Assembly (NCBI GenBank): GCA_020831485.1
Contig: JAFIGG010000013.1
Coordinates: 1 to 61,178, forward strand
DNA: 61,178 nt
Source of the DNA: Opitutales bacterium
Lineage (GTDB): Bacteria > Verrucomicrobiota > Verrucomicrobiia > Opitutales > Oceanipulchritudinaceae
Direction: 5' to 3'
How positions within the stretch are numbered: position 1 is the first letter of the stretch; each line of letters starts with the position of its first letter. Shown here in pieces: positions 24,846 through 33,768 of this stretch. Made by a program: the position numbers and the translations under genes. A model generated the notes under the pieces. The model did not search any database and was not told the DNA's origin. It saw only the letters and a list, made by a program, of their open reading frames with translations.

Positions 24846-25916
24846 ATGGCAGCATTTCTCAGCAGTGAAGGATTACAGAAGAGCTTCGACGGAACCCGTG
24901 TGCTCGACGATGTTCACTTCAACCTGAAACGCGGTGAATGCTTGGTTCTACTGGGGCCCTCTGGATGCGGAAAGAGCACCCTGCTGAACATCCTCTCGGG
25001 CATGCTGCAAACCGATGCGGGTTGCCTGCGCTGCGATAGAGTGGTACTGGACGAACCCGCCACGCAGACGCATGTCGGCATGCGTTCCCGCAACTTCTCC
25101 ATGGTCTTCCAGGATTTCAGCCTCTGGCCGCACATGACCGTCGCGGAGAACGTGGCCTTTGGCTTACGCGTCAAGGGGATTGGCCGGAGCGAAAGGGAAA
25201 GCCGTGTCAAACAAGCCCTTGACCAGGTTCAGATGTCCACCTTCTTCGAACGTAAGCCGGCTCAGCTCTCTGGCGGACAGCAGCAGCGGGTGGCAATCGC
25301 CAGGGCCTTGGTGGTCAAACCGCGACTGATCCTGCTGGATGAACCCCTAAGCGCGCTGGATGCGCGACTCCGCGAGGACTTGAAACTGGAAATCGCCGGC
25401 CTGCTGAAAGAAAACGATTTGACCGCCGTCTATGTAACCCACGATCAGGCGGAAGCCTTCTCTCTGGGAGACCAGGTGGCTCTGATGAACCAAGGACGCA
25501 TCGAGCAACTGGACCGTCCCGAAGTGGTCTACGCCCGGCCTGCAACCCGCTTCGCGGCCTCTTTTATCGGCAGTTCAAACATCTTCGCCTATGAGCGCAG
25601 CAACGATGGACTGCGCCTAGAATCAGGCTTCTCGCTTCCAGCAAAAATCGATATGGATACACCTGAACGGGGACATGTCTGCATCCGCCGCGAGGCGGTT
25701 CAGATATTCCCTGGAAAAACCGCCTGTGGAAACAATGGCCACATTTCGATCAATGCCAGTTGCATCAAAGAGAGCTTCCTCGGTGACCGGGTTGAGATTC
25801 ATGCCGAAGTGGATGCGACCACAGTCTTCAGGGGTTATTCCGAAATAAGGCTGAAGCCCGGAGAACCGGTTTACCTTCGAATCGACCCCCATGCACTGCA
25901 TTTTCTTGAGCATTAA
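24846..25916 (+). CDS. ABC importer ATP-binding protein (FbpC/PhnT-like)
   Basis: 356 residues. Walker A GPSGCGKST (about 38-46), signature LSGGQQQRVAIARAL, Walker B LILLDEPLSALD and switch His (YVTHDQAEAF) are intact. A C-terminal TOBE-like regulatory domain fills the last 120 residues. It belongs to the CUT1/ferric/AEP importer type. The end overlaps the start of the binding-protein gene by 26 bases, then the permease follows, making a complete three-gene importer. With the porin and the Pho-box-like sites, a phosphorus substrate is at least as likely as iron. Confidence 0.92.
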   Translation: MAAFLSSEGLQKSFDGTRVLDDVHFNLKRGECLVLLGPSGCGKSTLLNILSGMLQTDAGCLRCDRVVLDEPATQTHVGMRSRNFSMVFQDFSLWPHMTVAENVAFGLRVKGIGRSERESRVKQALDQVQMSTFFERKPAQLSGGQQQRVAIARALVVKPRLILLDEPLSALDARLREDLKLEIAGLLKENDLTAVYVTHDQAEAFSLGDQVALMNQGRIEQLDRPEVVYARPATRFAASFIGSSNIFAYERSNDGLRLESGFSLPAKIDMDTPERGHVCIRREAVQIFPGKTACGNNGHISINASCIKESFLGDRVEIHAEVDATTVFRGYSEIRLKPGEPVYLRIDPHALHFLEH

Positions 25917-26895
25917 GCACAGCTGCCTCGCGGCGCTGCTCTTGTTCCTTATGGCCTGCGGGCGATCGGACACAGAAACGCTGGTCGTCTATTCAGCTGG
26001 GCCGCGCCCACTGGCGGAGGCTATCTGTCGAGCTTTTGAGGCAGAGACCGGTATGCGCATTGAGCTCTTCACCGCAACCAACGGTCAGATCATGGCCAAG
26101 TTGGAAGCTGAAAAATACCGCCCGCGGGCCGACATCGTTATCCTCGCCAGTCAGGTGGCTGCCGAAGCGCTCAAACAGCAGGACCGCCTGCTCGCACACA
26201 GCGGTGACTGGTGGGAGTCCACTCGAACAGAATGGCACGACACCGACCGCAAATACTTTGCGACCTCCGCCGGCACAGTCGGCATAGCCACCCGCAGCAG
26301 CCGACCAGTGCCCGAGACATGGAAAACGCTCTTCAATGATCCCGGTGCTTTTGGACGCGTGACTATGCCCTCCCCTTCCCGCTCCGGCTCAGCCGGCGAC
26401 TTCCTGGTAGCCTACACCTTGGCCAATAAAGAGAGTGCCTGGCACCAATACCGCAGTGCCCGCAGCGGTGGACTTGAGTTTGCCGCCGCCAACAACCAGG
26501 CGATCACGGGCCTTCTCATCGGATCCTACGATGTGATTCTTGCCGCAGTCGATTACCTGATATACCGTCAGGTGGAGTCGGGAGCCCCTTTGAAGATGAG
26601 CTACCCCGAACCCGGACCGGTCGTCGTCGCGCGTCCTATTGCGATTCTCAATTCAACCGGAAACAGCGACGGAGCACGCCGCTTTGTGGACTTTTATTTC
26701 TCGGACTTCGCCCAAAACGCGGTCGCTGCGACCCATCTAATCCCCGCACGCCACGACATACCGCTCAGCTCCACTCGCGAAGCTGACGGCCTGCCGCAAG
26801 GAATAGACTTCCACACGGGCGCCGCGCTGCGCGAATACCGAACAATCCTCAGACGCTTCCAAATGGAAATCGAGCGGGCGGCAGTTGTTCGCTGA
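25891..26895 (+). CDS. ABC importer substrate-binding lipoprotein (ferric/AEP type)
   Basis: 334 residues. The N-terminus has a lipobox LMAC (Cys about 24), so the protein is membrane-anchored. The fold begins LVVYSAGPRPLAEAICRAFEAETGM, typical of the FbpA/PhnS/AepX cluster. The adjacent Tyr-Tyr pair of ferric-binding proteins is not evident: the corresponding area reads AAVDYLIYRQVESG. The ligand loop MPSPSRSGSAGDFL is Ser-rich, as expected for an oxyanion site. This favours a phosphonate or phosphate-ester ligand over Fe3+, but that is inference. The start overlaps the ATPase gene by 26 bases. Confidence 0.85.
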   Translation: MHCIFLSIKHSCLAALLLFLMACGRSDTETLVVYSAGPRPLAEAICRAFEAETGMRIELFTATNGQIMAKLEAEKYRPRADIVILASQVAAEALKQQDRLLAHSGDWWESTRTEWHDTDRKYFATSAGTVGIATRSSRPVPETWKTLFNDPGAFGRVTMPSPSRSGSAGDFLVAYTLANKESAWHQYRSARSGGLEFAAANNQAITGLLIGSYDVILAAVDYLIYRQVESGAPLKMSYPEPGPVVVARPIAILNSTGNSDGARRFVDFYFSDFAQNAVAATHLIPARHDIPLSSTREADGLPQGIDFHTGAALREYRTILRRFQMEIERAAVVR

Positions 26896-26900
26896 ATCCG

Positions 26901-28586
26901 ATGCATACAATGTCTGACTTCCTGAAAAGAACCGTATCCAGCAAGCAATTCCCCCTGCTGTTGTGCCTGCTCTTTCTGGGAGTCAGCACGGGCTACCCGC
27001 TCGCCCTTCTGTTTCTGCAAAGTATTTTTCCGGGCATCCTGGGGGGACGTTTCGATGGTTTCCTCGATGCCTACATCCGCATCGCCGAGACGGCGGACAT
27101 CGTCCAGCTGCTGGTCAACTCGCTTGCATGGGCCGGCGCAACCACGCTGGTCAGCTGGATAATGGGCATTCCCTGTGGTTATTTTCTCGCACGCACCAAC
27201 CTGCCTGGAAAGCTCTGGGCCCGATTGAGTCTACTGGTGCCGATCATGACACCGCCCTACATCGCCGCGCTCTCCTACATCCTGATCATGCAGCCGGGTG
27301 GTTTCAGCGACAGCTTCCTCGGCACCATGCCCGAAGGGTTCCGCCAGTTCTTTTTCTCATTCTGGGGCGTCACCCTCGTCATGGCTCTGTCATCCTTTGG
27401 TTACGTAGCCCTTGCCATCGAGGCTGCGCTGCGCTGCATCCCCTCGCGCCTGGAGGATGCGGCCACCCTTCTCGGCGCAAACTGGAAACAGATCGGGTGG
27501 CGCATCCTTTTCCCCTTGCTGCTCCCGGCCATCCTCAATTCGGGCCTGTTGGTCTTTCTCGAAGCGCTGTCCAACTTTGGCGTCCCGGCCGTGCTCGGCA
27601 CCCGGGCCAACCTGCCACTGCTGCCGGCCGAGATCTTTTTCCTGGTCACCAGCTGGCCAGTCGATCTCGCCCTCGCCACTTCGCTTTCGAGCATTCTCTG
27701 TCTGATCGCTCTAATGAGCCTCTACGGCAGTCGCGCCATCAGTGCCTGGTTTGGCAGCGGATCCTACCGCCCCAGCAACAGCCACGTCCGGCCGCTGGGA
27801 GTTGTCGGCCTTACCCTCGCCTGGGGACTCTTTGGCGGCCTGTTTTTCCTCAGCGCGGTGATGCCCTATTTCGCAATGATCCTGACGAGCTTTGCCAACG
27901 AATGGACGGATGGCATTCCGAGTCTCACCTTCGCGCACTACCGCCAGGTATTCTCCACCGATTCAGCAGCCTTTGGTGCCCTGCGAACCAGCCTGGGCCT
28001 GAGCATCGGCGCTGCGAGCCTGTGCGTTCTTGCAGGCGGTTACATTGCCTACGTCAACGTCCGCTCGGAAGGCCTTCTGCAAAAGCTGCTGGACGGCCTC
28101 GCCCTGCTCCCACGCGTGATTCCAAAGATCGTGATGGCGGTCGCCCTGATCCTGGCCTGGAACGCACCCTGGATCCCGGTGGACATCTACAACACCGTCT
28201 GGATGTTGCTGCTGGCCTACGTGATCATCTACATCACCGATGCGCTCAACTACGCCAACACCAACCTCCGCAGCATGAGCGTTAACCTTGAGAACGCCGG
28301 TGCCGTACTGGGAGCCTCCCGCTTCGCCATATTTTTCCGGATTGTCCTCCCCCAACTGAAGCCCGGCCTTCTGGCGGCCTGGATCACAACTTTCATTGTC
28401 TGCATGCGCGAACTGGTGGCTTCGATTCTGTTACTGCCACCGGGCGTAGATACCACCGCCACCTATATCTTCAACCAGTTCGAGCAAGGTGATATTTCAA
28501 TGGCAATGGCAATGGCAACGGTGACGATCCTTCTTAGCACCGTGGTGCTGATCCTATTTCAGCTGAGAAGCAAGAGCAGCAACTGA
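26901..28586 (+). CDS. ABC importer permease, two fused domains (FbpB-like)
   Basis: 561 residues with about 12 membrane segments in two homologous halves. EAA-loop-like motifs occur in each half (LEDAATLLGANWKQIGWRILFPLLLPAI and LENAGAVLGASRFAIFFRIVLPQLKPGL). This is the fused permease of ferric and 2-aminoethylphosphonate importers. The start at 26901 is six bases after the binding-protein stop; an internal ATG at 26910 is equally possible. A regulatory box begins two bases after its stop codon, marking the end of this transcription unit. Confidence 0.92.
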   Translation: MHTMSDFLKRTVSSKQFPLLLCLLFLGVSTGYPLALLFLQSIFPGILGGRFDGFLDAYIRIAETADIVQLLVNSLAWAGATTLVSWIMGIPCGYFLARTNLPGKLWARLSLLVPIMTPPYIAALSYILIMQPGGFSDSFLGTMPEGFRQFFFSFWGVTLVMALSSFGYVALAIEAALRCIPSRLEDAATLLGANWKQIGWRILFPLLLPAILNSGLLVFLEALSNFGVPAVLGTRANLPLLPAEIFFLVTSWPVDLALATSLSSILCLIALMSLYGSRAISAWFGSGSYRPSNSHVRPLGVVGLTLAWGLFGGLFFLSAVMPYFAMILTSFANEWTDGIPSLTFAHYRQVFSTDSAAFGALRTSLGLSIGAASLCVLAGGYIAYVNVRSEGLLQKLLDGLALLPRVIPKIVMAVALILAWNAPWIPVDIYNTVWMLLLAYVIIYITDALNYANTNLRSMSVNLENAGAVLGASRFAIFFRIVLPQLKPGLLAAWITTFIVCMRELVASILLLPPGVDTTATYIFNQFEQGDISMAMAMATVTILLSTVVLILFQLRSKSSN

Positions 28587-28587
28587 G

Positions 28588-28627
28588 TTGTTACAAAACT
28601 GTAACCTGATTTCAGTCAGTTTGTGAC
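28588..28627 (+). promoter_or_regulatory. Pho-box-like direct repeats / TTACA-N4-TGTAA palindrome before PEP-CTERM gene
   Basis: Heptamers TTGTTAC, CTGTAAC, TTTCAGT and TTGTGAC are spaced by exactly 4 bases (11-base period); three match CTGTCAY at 5-6 of 7 positions. GTTACA-AAAC-TGTAAC (28590-28605) is also a perfect inverted repeat. A TTAAAT -10-like hexamer begins 10 bases after the last heptamer (28638), the spacing of PhoB-type promoters in which the box replaces the -35. Confidence 0.55.
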
Positions 28628-28705
28628 ACAAGCCCGGTTAAATACCCAACGCAACGGCAGGACAATAGCCGTTTCGGCTCAATTTCGCAACCGGTCTTAA
28701 AACTC

Positions 28706-29572
28706 ATGAAAAATCTGCACACTCTTATCTTCACCTGTGGCTTGGTATGCCCTATGGTCCCAGCGTTCGCTTCGGTCAGCTTTAACAGTATCGGCCAGAC
28801 TTATTCACAAAACTTCAATACCTTCGAAGGAACAGAGACCAGCCTGCCAGACAATTGGTCCTTTGAAGGCGATGGAACGGACATTTTCCGCGGCGTTTTC
28901 AATTCCAGCACCGATTCCGCCAGCACCTTCACAGGCGTCATGGCTGCCACCAATGGCAGCTCCGGCAACTCCATCGTCTGGCGTGAATCCACCGGTGGAG
29001 CAAGTCTCGACGATTTTCGCCTGATTCTCAGTGTGACCAACAATACCAGCACAGCCATAACCAGTTTTGAATACCAATACACTCTGGAAACTTGGGTCAA
29101 CGGACGCCGCGACAACGAACTGCGCTTCAAATACGACACCATTCTGGATGATACCGCCGCCGACCGCGGCACTTTCGAAAACGACATCGTCGCACGGAAC
29201 TCTCAGTTCACCCAAAACCCTAATCACACCCCGATCGCATCGAATGGCGAACAGTTTGTTTTGGACGGCACTCAAGCAGCCAACCAAACCATCGTTTTTG
29301 GCACATTGGACCTGACAACTTTTCTAATTGATGAAAGCGACCCCAGTGCGGGAGTGTTCGGCGCACTTCAACCCGGCGAAACCGGCTATTTCCGTTGGCA
29401 GATTTCCAACAACCAGCTGACCGACGGCAATCGTTCCGCCTTAGGCATCAATGATCTCTCCCTGACCGCCATCCCCGAACCCCGCGTATACGCCTCGCTT
29501 GCTGGTCTGTTTGCATTTACATGGGTCGTCTACCGGCGGCGTGCTCAGGTACACAAAGCCATTGAGGGTTGA
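28706..29572 (+). CDS. PEP-CTERM sorting-domain protein
   Basis: 288 residues. The signal peptide (about 1-22) ends VPAFAS. The body is beta-rich and rich in Ser/Thr/Asn (FNSIGQTYSQNFNTFEG), without known catalytic motifs. The C-terminus carries the full PEP-CTERM pattern: IPEPRVYASLAGLF, a hydrophobic helix, and the basic cluster YRRRAQ. This is recognised by an exosortase that anchors or processes proteins for extracellular matrix or cell-surface display; no exosortase gene is in this window. The Pho-box-like promoter directly upstream suggests induction with the porin. The autotransporter-repeat gene starts 33 bases downstream and is probably co-transcribed. Confidence 0.88.
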   Translation: MKNLHTLIFTCGLVCPMVPAFASVSFNSIGQTYSQNFNTFEGTETSLPDNWSFEGDGTDIFRGVFNSSTDSASTFTGVMAATNGSSGNSIVWRESTGGASLDDFRLILSVTNNTSTAITSFEYQYTLETWVNGRRDNELRFKYDTILDDTAADRGTFENDIVARNSQFTQNPNHTPIASNGEQFVLDGTQAANQTIVFGTLDLTTFLIDESDPSAGVFGALQPGETGYFRWQISNNQLTDGNRSALGINDLSLTAIPEPRVYASLAGLFAFTWVVYRRRAQVHKAIEG

Positions 29573-29604
29573 ATTCCACGCAGCTTTCCTACAGAAGAAG
29601 AACT

Positions 29605-32412
29605 ATGCTTCCGAACATCCCAAAACCTTACTTTGCCTGCCTTCTGGGGCTTGCGAGCATCGGATTCTCTACTATTGGGTCCATCCACGCGAGCTCCGGC
29701 TTGCCACAGAACCTGCCCGAAGGCCTACCTTCCGGACTACTCCTCAGCCCCTTCGTCGCCGACCGTGTCTGGGTCGAGCGCTGGGGCTCAAATGACGACT
29801 GGGCCAACAACGGCGTCTGGCTTACAGGCAACCAGGTGGGTGAACAGGTCGACGTCAACTTCGACAACAGTGTCCTTATCAACAACCGCAATGTCTACCG
29901 TGAAGACGACTACGATGGAACCGGCCTGGCGCTGCAGGAGATCCTTCCTAAACCCGGCTTTCCGGACAGTCCTGGCATTTCCGTCTGGGTTGGAACCGCA
30001 GAGCCCGAGGGCACTTCTGGGAATGACAATGTCGATGTTGGCGGAACCTTTACCATTGGCTCTTTGACTGTACAGAACGTCTCCGCAGGAGTCGGACGTA
30101 GTTTCCGCAATGGAGGCACACTTGTTTTCGACAGCGGCGACGCTGAAACCCCCGCTCGGATCGTTCATTTGGGTGATGAAAGCAGCGACGGTGATGACTT
30201 CAACATCCGTGAAGGAACAAGCTTTCAACTGAACAGCCCAACTGAGTTCTATTTGCTCAATACCGGCTCCCGCTTCCGTATCCGCGACAATTCGGCGATA
30301 ACGGGGACTGGCAACCTCATCCTCAATCCGGGCAACGCACCCAGCTATAACGGGGCAGAAACCAGCCAAGGATCCGAAATTCAGCGTGAAGTGCGAATTG
30401 AAGACACTGGCCGCATCTCCACCACTGGCGAGATCCAAATCGGCGCCGCCCGCATCCGCATCGTCGACAACGCCGACATCATCAGCGCATCCGCCATCCA
30501 CATTCACCCTGAAGGCCAGCTCCGTTTGGAACGCACGGGCACGGTCAGCTACGACCTCGGTGATGGCACCATTTTCCTCGACAGTGAAGGCCATCGGATG
30601 GACGACGAAAGCAACGGCGCCATCCGCCAGCAGGCCAACACCGTCAATGACACCGCCACCGTCAGCAATCCGATCACGGTTGTTGGCGACTCCCGCGTCC
30701 ACAGTCGCGACGAGGGCAACCTAGTGCTCGGTGGTGACATCGATGGCGAAGGTGAACTGCGTAAAACGGGTGATGGCCTTCTGCGCCTCAGCGGTGTGAT
30801 CAGCAATGAGGGTGGCTTGGACATCACCAACGGAACGGTGGAGATCCTCTCGGCCAATCGCCTCAACAGCGTTCCGCTCAAATTTGGAACTCGTGAAAAC
30901 CAGCGCAAACTGGTCCTCAACGGAAATCAAACAGTTTCCCTGCTCGATGGCGAAGATCTCGACCCCAGCGATGCAGGCACGTCCAGCACACTGGAGCTTG
31001 AACTGCAAGGCAGCACAGTGCTGACCGTCGACCAGGCCTTCAGCTGGGATGACGACGAAGAGGCAAGCACGCGCTTCCAGGGAACTATCAGTGGCAGTGG
31101 CAGCCTGGTGAAAACCGGTGACGGCACCCTGCGCCTGACACGCTGGGCCAAGACCTATTCCGGCGAGACCCACATCGAAGAGGGTGTATTGGAAGTCTCT
31201 GCATCGGCAGCCCTTGCCGAAAGCAGTGGCATCACTGTGCTCGACGGTGGCCAACTGCGCCTGACCACCAGTGGCAGCGATGTGCAATACAGCTTTGGCG
31301 GCCCAATTGTTTTGAATGGCGATGGACGTTCCGCTGCGGTCGGCACAGGACAAGGCCTGGGCATCCGTGGGGCCCTCCGTTACGATCCCGGCAGCGGCGC
31401 CCAACAGGCGACCGTAGCGAGTGCAATTGAACTGGCCTCAGACGCGGGTCTGCATGTGGACGGTGCGCAGAAGATCATGCGCCTTACGGGGGTGATTTCC
31501 GGTTCTGGAGGTTTTGTCAAAAGCGGCGGTGGAGACCTGATCTTGCACGCCGACAACAGCTATGCCGGCGACACGGTTATCGAAAACGGACGGCTTATCA
31601 TTCAGGGCAGCCATTCGGGCAGCGGCACGGTTTTAGTCCTGTCCGGTGCCCAGCTCGGCGGCACCGGCAGCATCGCCGGTGACCTTGAAATCGGCGGAGA
31701 CTTTAGTATCCCCTTGGGGAGTTCCACTTTTTCGGTCGGCGGCTCAATGGTCCTGGAATCCAGCGCCCGGTTGGCATTTGACCTCGACGAGCAGTCAAGC
31801 GAAACTGCACGGCTCAGCAGTGGCGGATCGGTCACCATCGACTCCGGTGCAGATTTGGAACTGCACGGCAGCATGAATGCCGGCAGCTACACAATCCTCA
31901 GTTCAGCAAGCGGCATTCAGGGTATCGAGAACCTGAGCGTCTCCGGCCTGGCAGGATCCGGTTTGGCCGCGAATCTATCGGTTTCCAACGACGACTTGGT
32001 ACTCGAACTGTACAGCGAAGACGGCAGCGATTTCCCAATCTTCAATTTTGTTGGTCCAGTCACTCCCGGCAGCCAGCCCGACACCTTCATCTCCGAATGG
32101 TTCGGTGAAATCCGCGTCCTCAATATCAGTGACGACGGAACCACCGCCCTCTTTGAACAGGCCAAACTCGGTGCCCTCTGGACGCACAGCGCCCTGGTTT
32201 CTGAAACCGGAACGTGGTTCTACTCCGCAGAAAGTCGTTCCTTCACTTTCACTGGTGAGAACACTTTTCCATACGTCTACCGCCCCGCCATTGGCTGGGT
32301 CTGGTATGCCGCCAGCGATACAAACTACCGCTGGCTCTTCAACCTTGAAGACGAATCCTGGTACGCCGAAACGCGCACCGAACTCATTCTGGTGAGCCCA
32401 GCACAGGACTGA
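29605..32412 (+). CDS. Autotransporter-associated beta-strand repeat protein with aromatic C-terminus
   Basis: 935 residues. The signal peptide ends GSIHASS. The body is a beta-helix with passenger-type repeats such as GELRKTGDGLLRLSG, GSLVKTGDGTLRL and GGFVKSGGGDLIL, each followed by a GxTxIxxGxL-like turn. There is no C-terminal autotransporter barrel and no PEP-CTERM signal. Instead the last 110 residues are rich in Trp, Tyr and Phe (FPYVYRPAIGWVWY, RWLFNLEDESWY). Such barrel-less repeat proteins are common in Verrucomicrobiota and are probably surface adhesins or matrix proteins. ATG at 29605 is chosen because the in-frame TTG at 29569 overlaps the previous stop. Confidence 0.85.
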   Translation: MLPNIPKPYFACLLGLASIGFSTIGSIHASSGLPQNLPEGLPSGLLLSPFVADRVWVERWGSNDDWANNGVWLTGNQVGEQVDVNFDNSVLINNRNVYREDDYDGTGLALQEILPKPGFPDSPGISVWVGTAEPEGTSGNDNVDVGGTFTIGSLTVQNVSAGVGRSFRNGGTLVFDSGDAETPARIVHLGDESSDGDDFNIREGTSFQLNSPTEFYLLNTGSRFRIRDNSAITGTGNLILNPGNAPSYNGAETSQGSEIQREVRIEDTGRISTTGEIQIGAARIRIVDNADIISASAIHIHPEGQLRLERTGTVSYDLGDGTIFLDSEGHRMDDESNGAIRQQANTVNDTATVSNPITVVGDSRVHSRDEGNLVLGGDIDGEGELRKTGDGLLRLSGVISNEGGLDITNGTVEILSANRLNSVPLKFGTRENQRKLVLNGNQTVSLLDGEDLDPSDAGTSSTLELELQGSTVLTVDQAFSWDDDEEASTRFQGTISGSGSLVKTGDGTLRLTRWAKTYSGETHIEEGVLEVSASAALAESSGITVLDGGQLRLTTSGSDVQYSFGGPIVLNGDGRSAAVGTGQGLGIRGALRYDPGSGAQQATVASAIELASDAGLHVDGAQKIMRLTGVISGSGGFVKSGGGDLILHADNSYAGDTVIENGRLIIQGSHSGSGTVLVLSGAQLGGTGSIAGDLEIGGDFSIPLGSSTFSVGGSMVLESSARLAFDLDEQSSETARLSSGGSVTIDSGADLELHGSMNAGSYTILSSASGIQGIENLSVSGLAGSGLAANLSVSNDDLVLELYSEDGSDFPIFNFVGPVTPGSQPDTFISEWFGEIRVLNISDDGTTALFEQAKLGALWTHSALVSETGTWFYSAESRSFTFTGENTFPYVYRPAIGWVWYAASDTNYRWLFNLEDESWYAETRTELILVSPAQD

Positions 32413-32414
32413 TC

Positions 32415-32475
32415 GGCTAAAGGCCGGGCTCCAACATACAGCCACAGATCACAGACCACCGGCCACAGATTACCG
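32415..32475. repeat. Intergenic repeat (AAGGCCGGG-CTCCAAC type)
   Basis: AAGGCCGGGCTCCAAC (32420-32435) recurs with one inserted T at 51811-51827. It is followed by CACAG/CCAC-rich sequence up to the 3' end of the minus-strand DUF2235 gene, the same arrangement as before argS. Confidence 0.5.
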
Positions 32476-33720
32476 TCAACTCTCCACCCACTCAAAGGGC
32501 CATTCGCTCTCCGGGAGGCTCATCAGGTCTTTGATGCGGTTGATTTCGGTGACATTGTAGGGCCGGTAATCCACTCTCCAGCGCTTGCCTTTGCGTTCGG
32601 CGTAGGCGTTGTCGGTCTGCCAGAGTTCGGCGACCGAAACGTGGAGTTTGGGTTTGATTGGCTGGGGACTGCTGTCAGCGCCGCGCACGCGGATGCGGCG
32701 CAGGGATTTGCCGTTCAGGCGAAAACCGCGGCTGAGGCCGTGGTAGTGGAAATCGTAGTCCTGCTCGTCTTCAATACTGCGGTATTCGCCAAGGCCGTTG
32801 TCGTCCCATTCAATGGGATGGAGGCCATTCTTGTCCACGTGCTGATCCAAGCGGGCAATCATAAAATCCAAAGTGATTCGGGCCAGGCCGTCGCGCTGGT
32901 AGCCTCCGCCAACATCGGCGTGCACCCCCGGAAACCAGACTTCTTCTATATGCTCCTCCGGAGCCATCAGCATTGGCAAAAAGGCGTTACGGGTTTCGTC
33001 GATGGCGACACAGTGCACGGCACGCTTTACATTGCTGGCCACTTGCAGGTTGCGAAAGGGTTCGTCGCCATTCCAGCGCTGACGGAAATCAGTCCACCAA
33101 CTGATGCAACGGTTCAACTTGGGATGGTTGGGAAAACGCAGTGGCAGCACAAATGCTCCAACGGTATCCCAGCAGCCGAGAAAGCTTATTTCCACCGGGA
33201 TGGACCCGCCTTTGCCCGTGTAGGAGAGGACCCGGGTTTCCACCTGCCGGGTTATCCGGTTGGCATTGCACTCGCTTTCGATTTCTATCGACGGATAGAG
33301 CCCGAATCGTTCGAGATCCGAAGCCAAACGGCGAGCGCAGGCCGCGCCGCGGCTGAAGCCCAGAATGAACAACCGATCACCTGGACGGTAATCCTTGTGA
33401 ATCGACGCAAACACCGCCTTGCGGATCGCACGCTCACCGGCACCGTTGAAACCATGCAATTTGCGCTTGAGCCAGCCATTGTCCTGGGCATTGCCGACGC
33501 CACGGAAGTAGCGGGCAATCTGCTTGGCACTGTCCGCCGCCAGGCAATCGTACAGCCGTCTCACATTCGATAATGCCCCAGAACTGTCAGCAGACCGCTC
33601 CTCGTTCCAGGTGCCATCCAGCAGGATGAAAAAGTTACGCCCCGGACCTTCCGGAGTCCTGTCCATATCAATACGGTGCTGGGTGACAATCGAAGAAGGC
33701 AAGGTTTCGAGAGACTTCAT
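32476..33720 (-). CDS. DUF2235 alpha/beta-hydrolase-like protein
   Basis: 414 residues without a signal peptide. FILLDGTWNE (about 31-40) and the nucleophile elbow GFSRGA (Ser about 123) define DUF2235, a family that includes type VI secretion phospholipase effectors and many uncharacterised hydrolases. Conserved HADVGGGY near residue 270 is also family-typical. No secretion-system genes are nearby. The start may be at 33720 or at a second Met 18 codons in. It is convergent with the autotransporter-repeat gene. Confidence 0.85.
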   Translation of the reverse strand: MKSLETLPSSIVTQHRIDMDRTPEGPGRNFFILLDGTWNEERSADSSGALSNVRRLYDCLAADSAKQIARYFRGVGNAQDNGWLKRKLHGFNGAGERAIRKAVFASIHKDYRPGDRLFILGFSRGAACARRLASDLERFGLYPSIEIESECNANRITRQVETRVLSYTGKGGSIPVEISFLGCWDTVGAFVLPLRFPNHPKLNRCISWWTDFRQRWNGDEPFRNLQVASNVKRAVHCVAIDETRNAFLPMLMAPEEHIEEVWFPGVHADVGGGYQRDGLARITLDFMIARLDQHVDKNGLHPIEWDDNGLGEYRSIEDEQDYDFHYHGLSRGFRLNGKSLRRIRVRGADSSPQPIKPKLHVSVAELWQTDNAYAERKGKRWRVDYRPYNVTEINRIKDLMSLPESEWPFEWVES

Positions 33721-33768
33721 GCCTCAATGCAAACGGTTTTTACAAAAATGACAAACTGAAAGAAAGCC

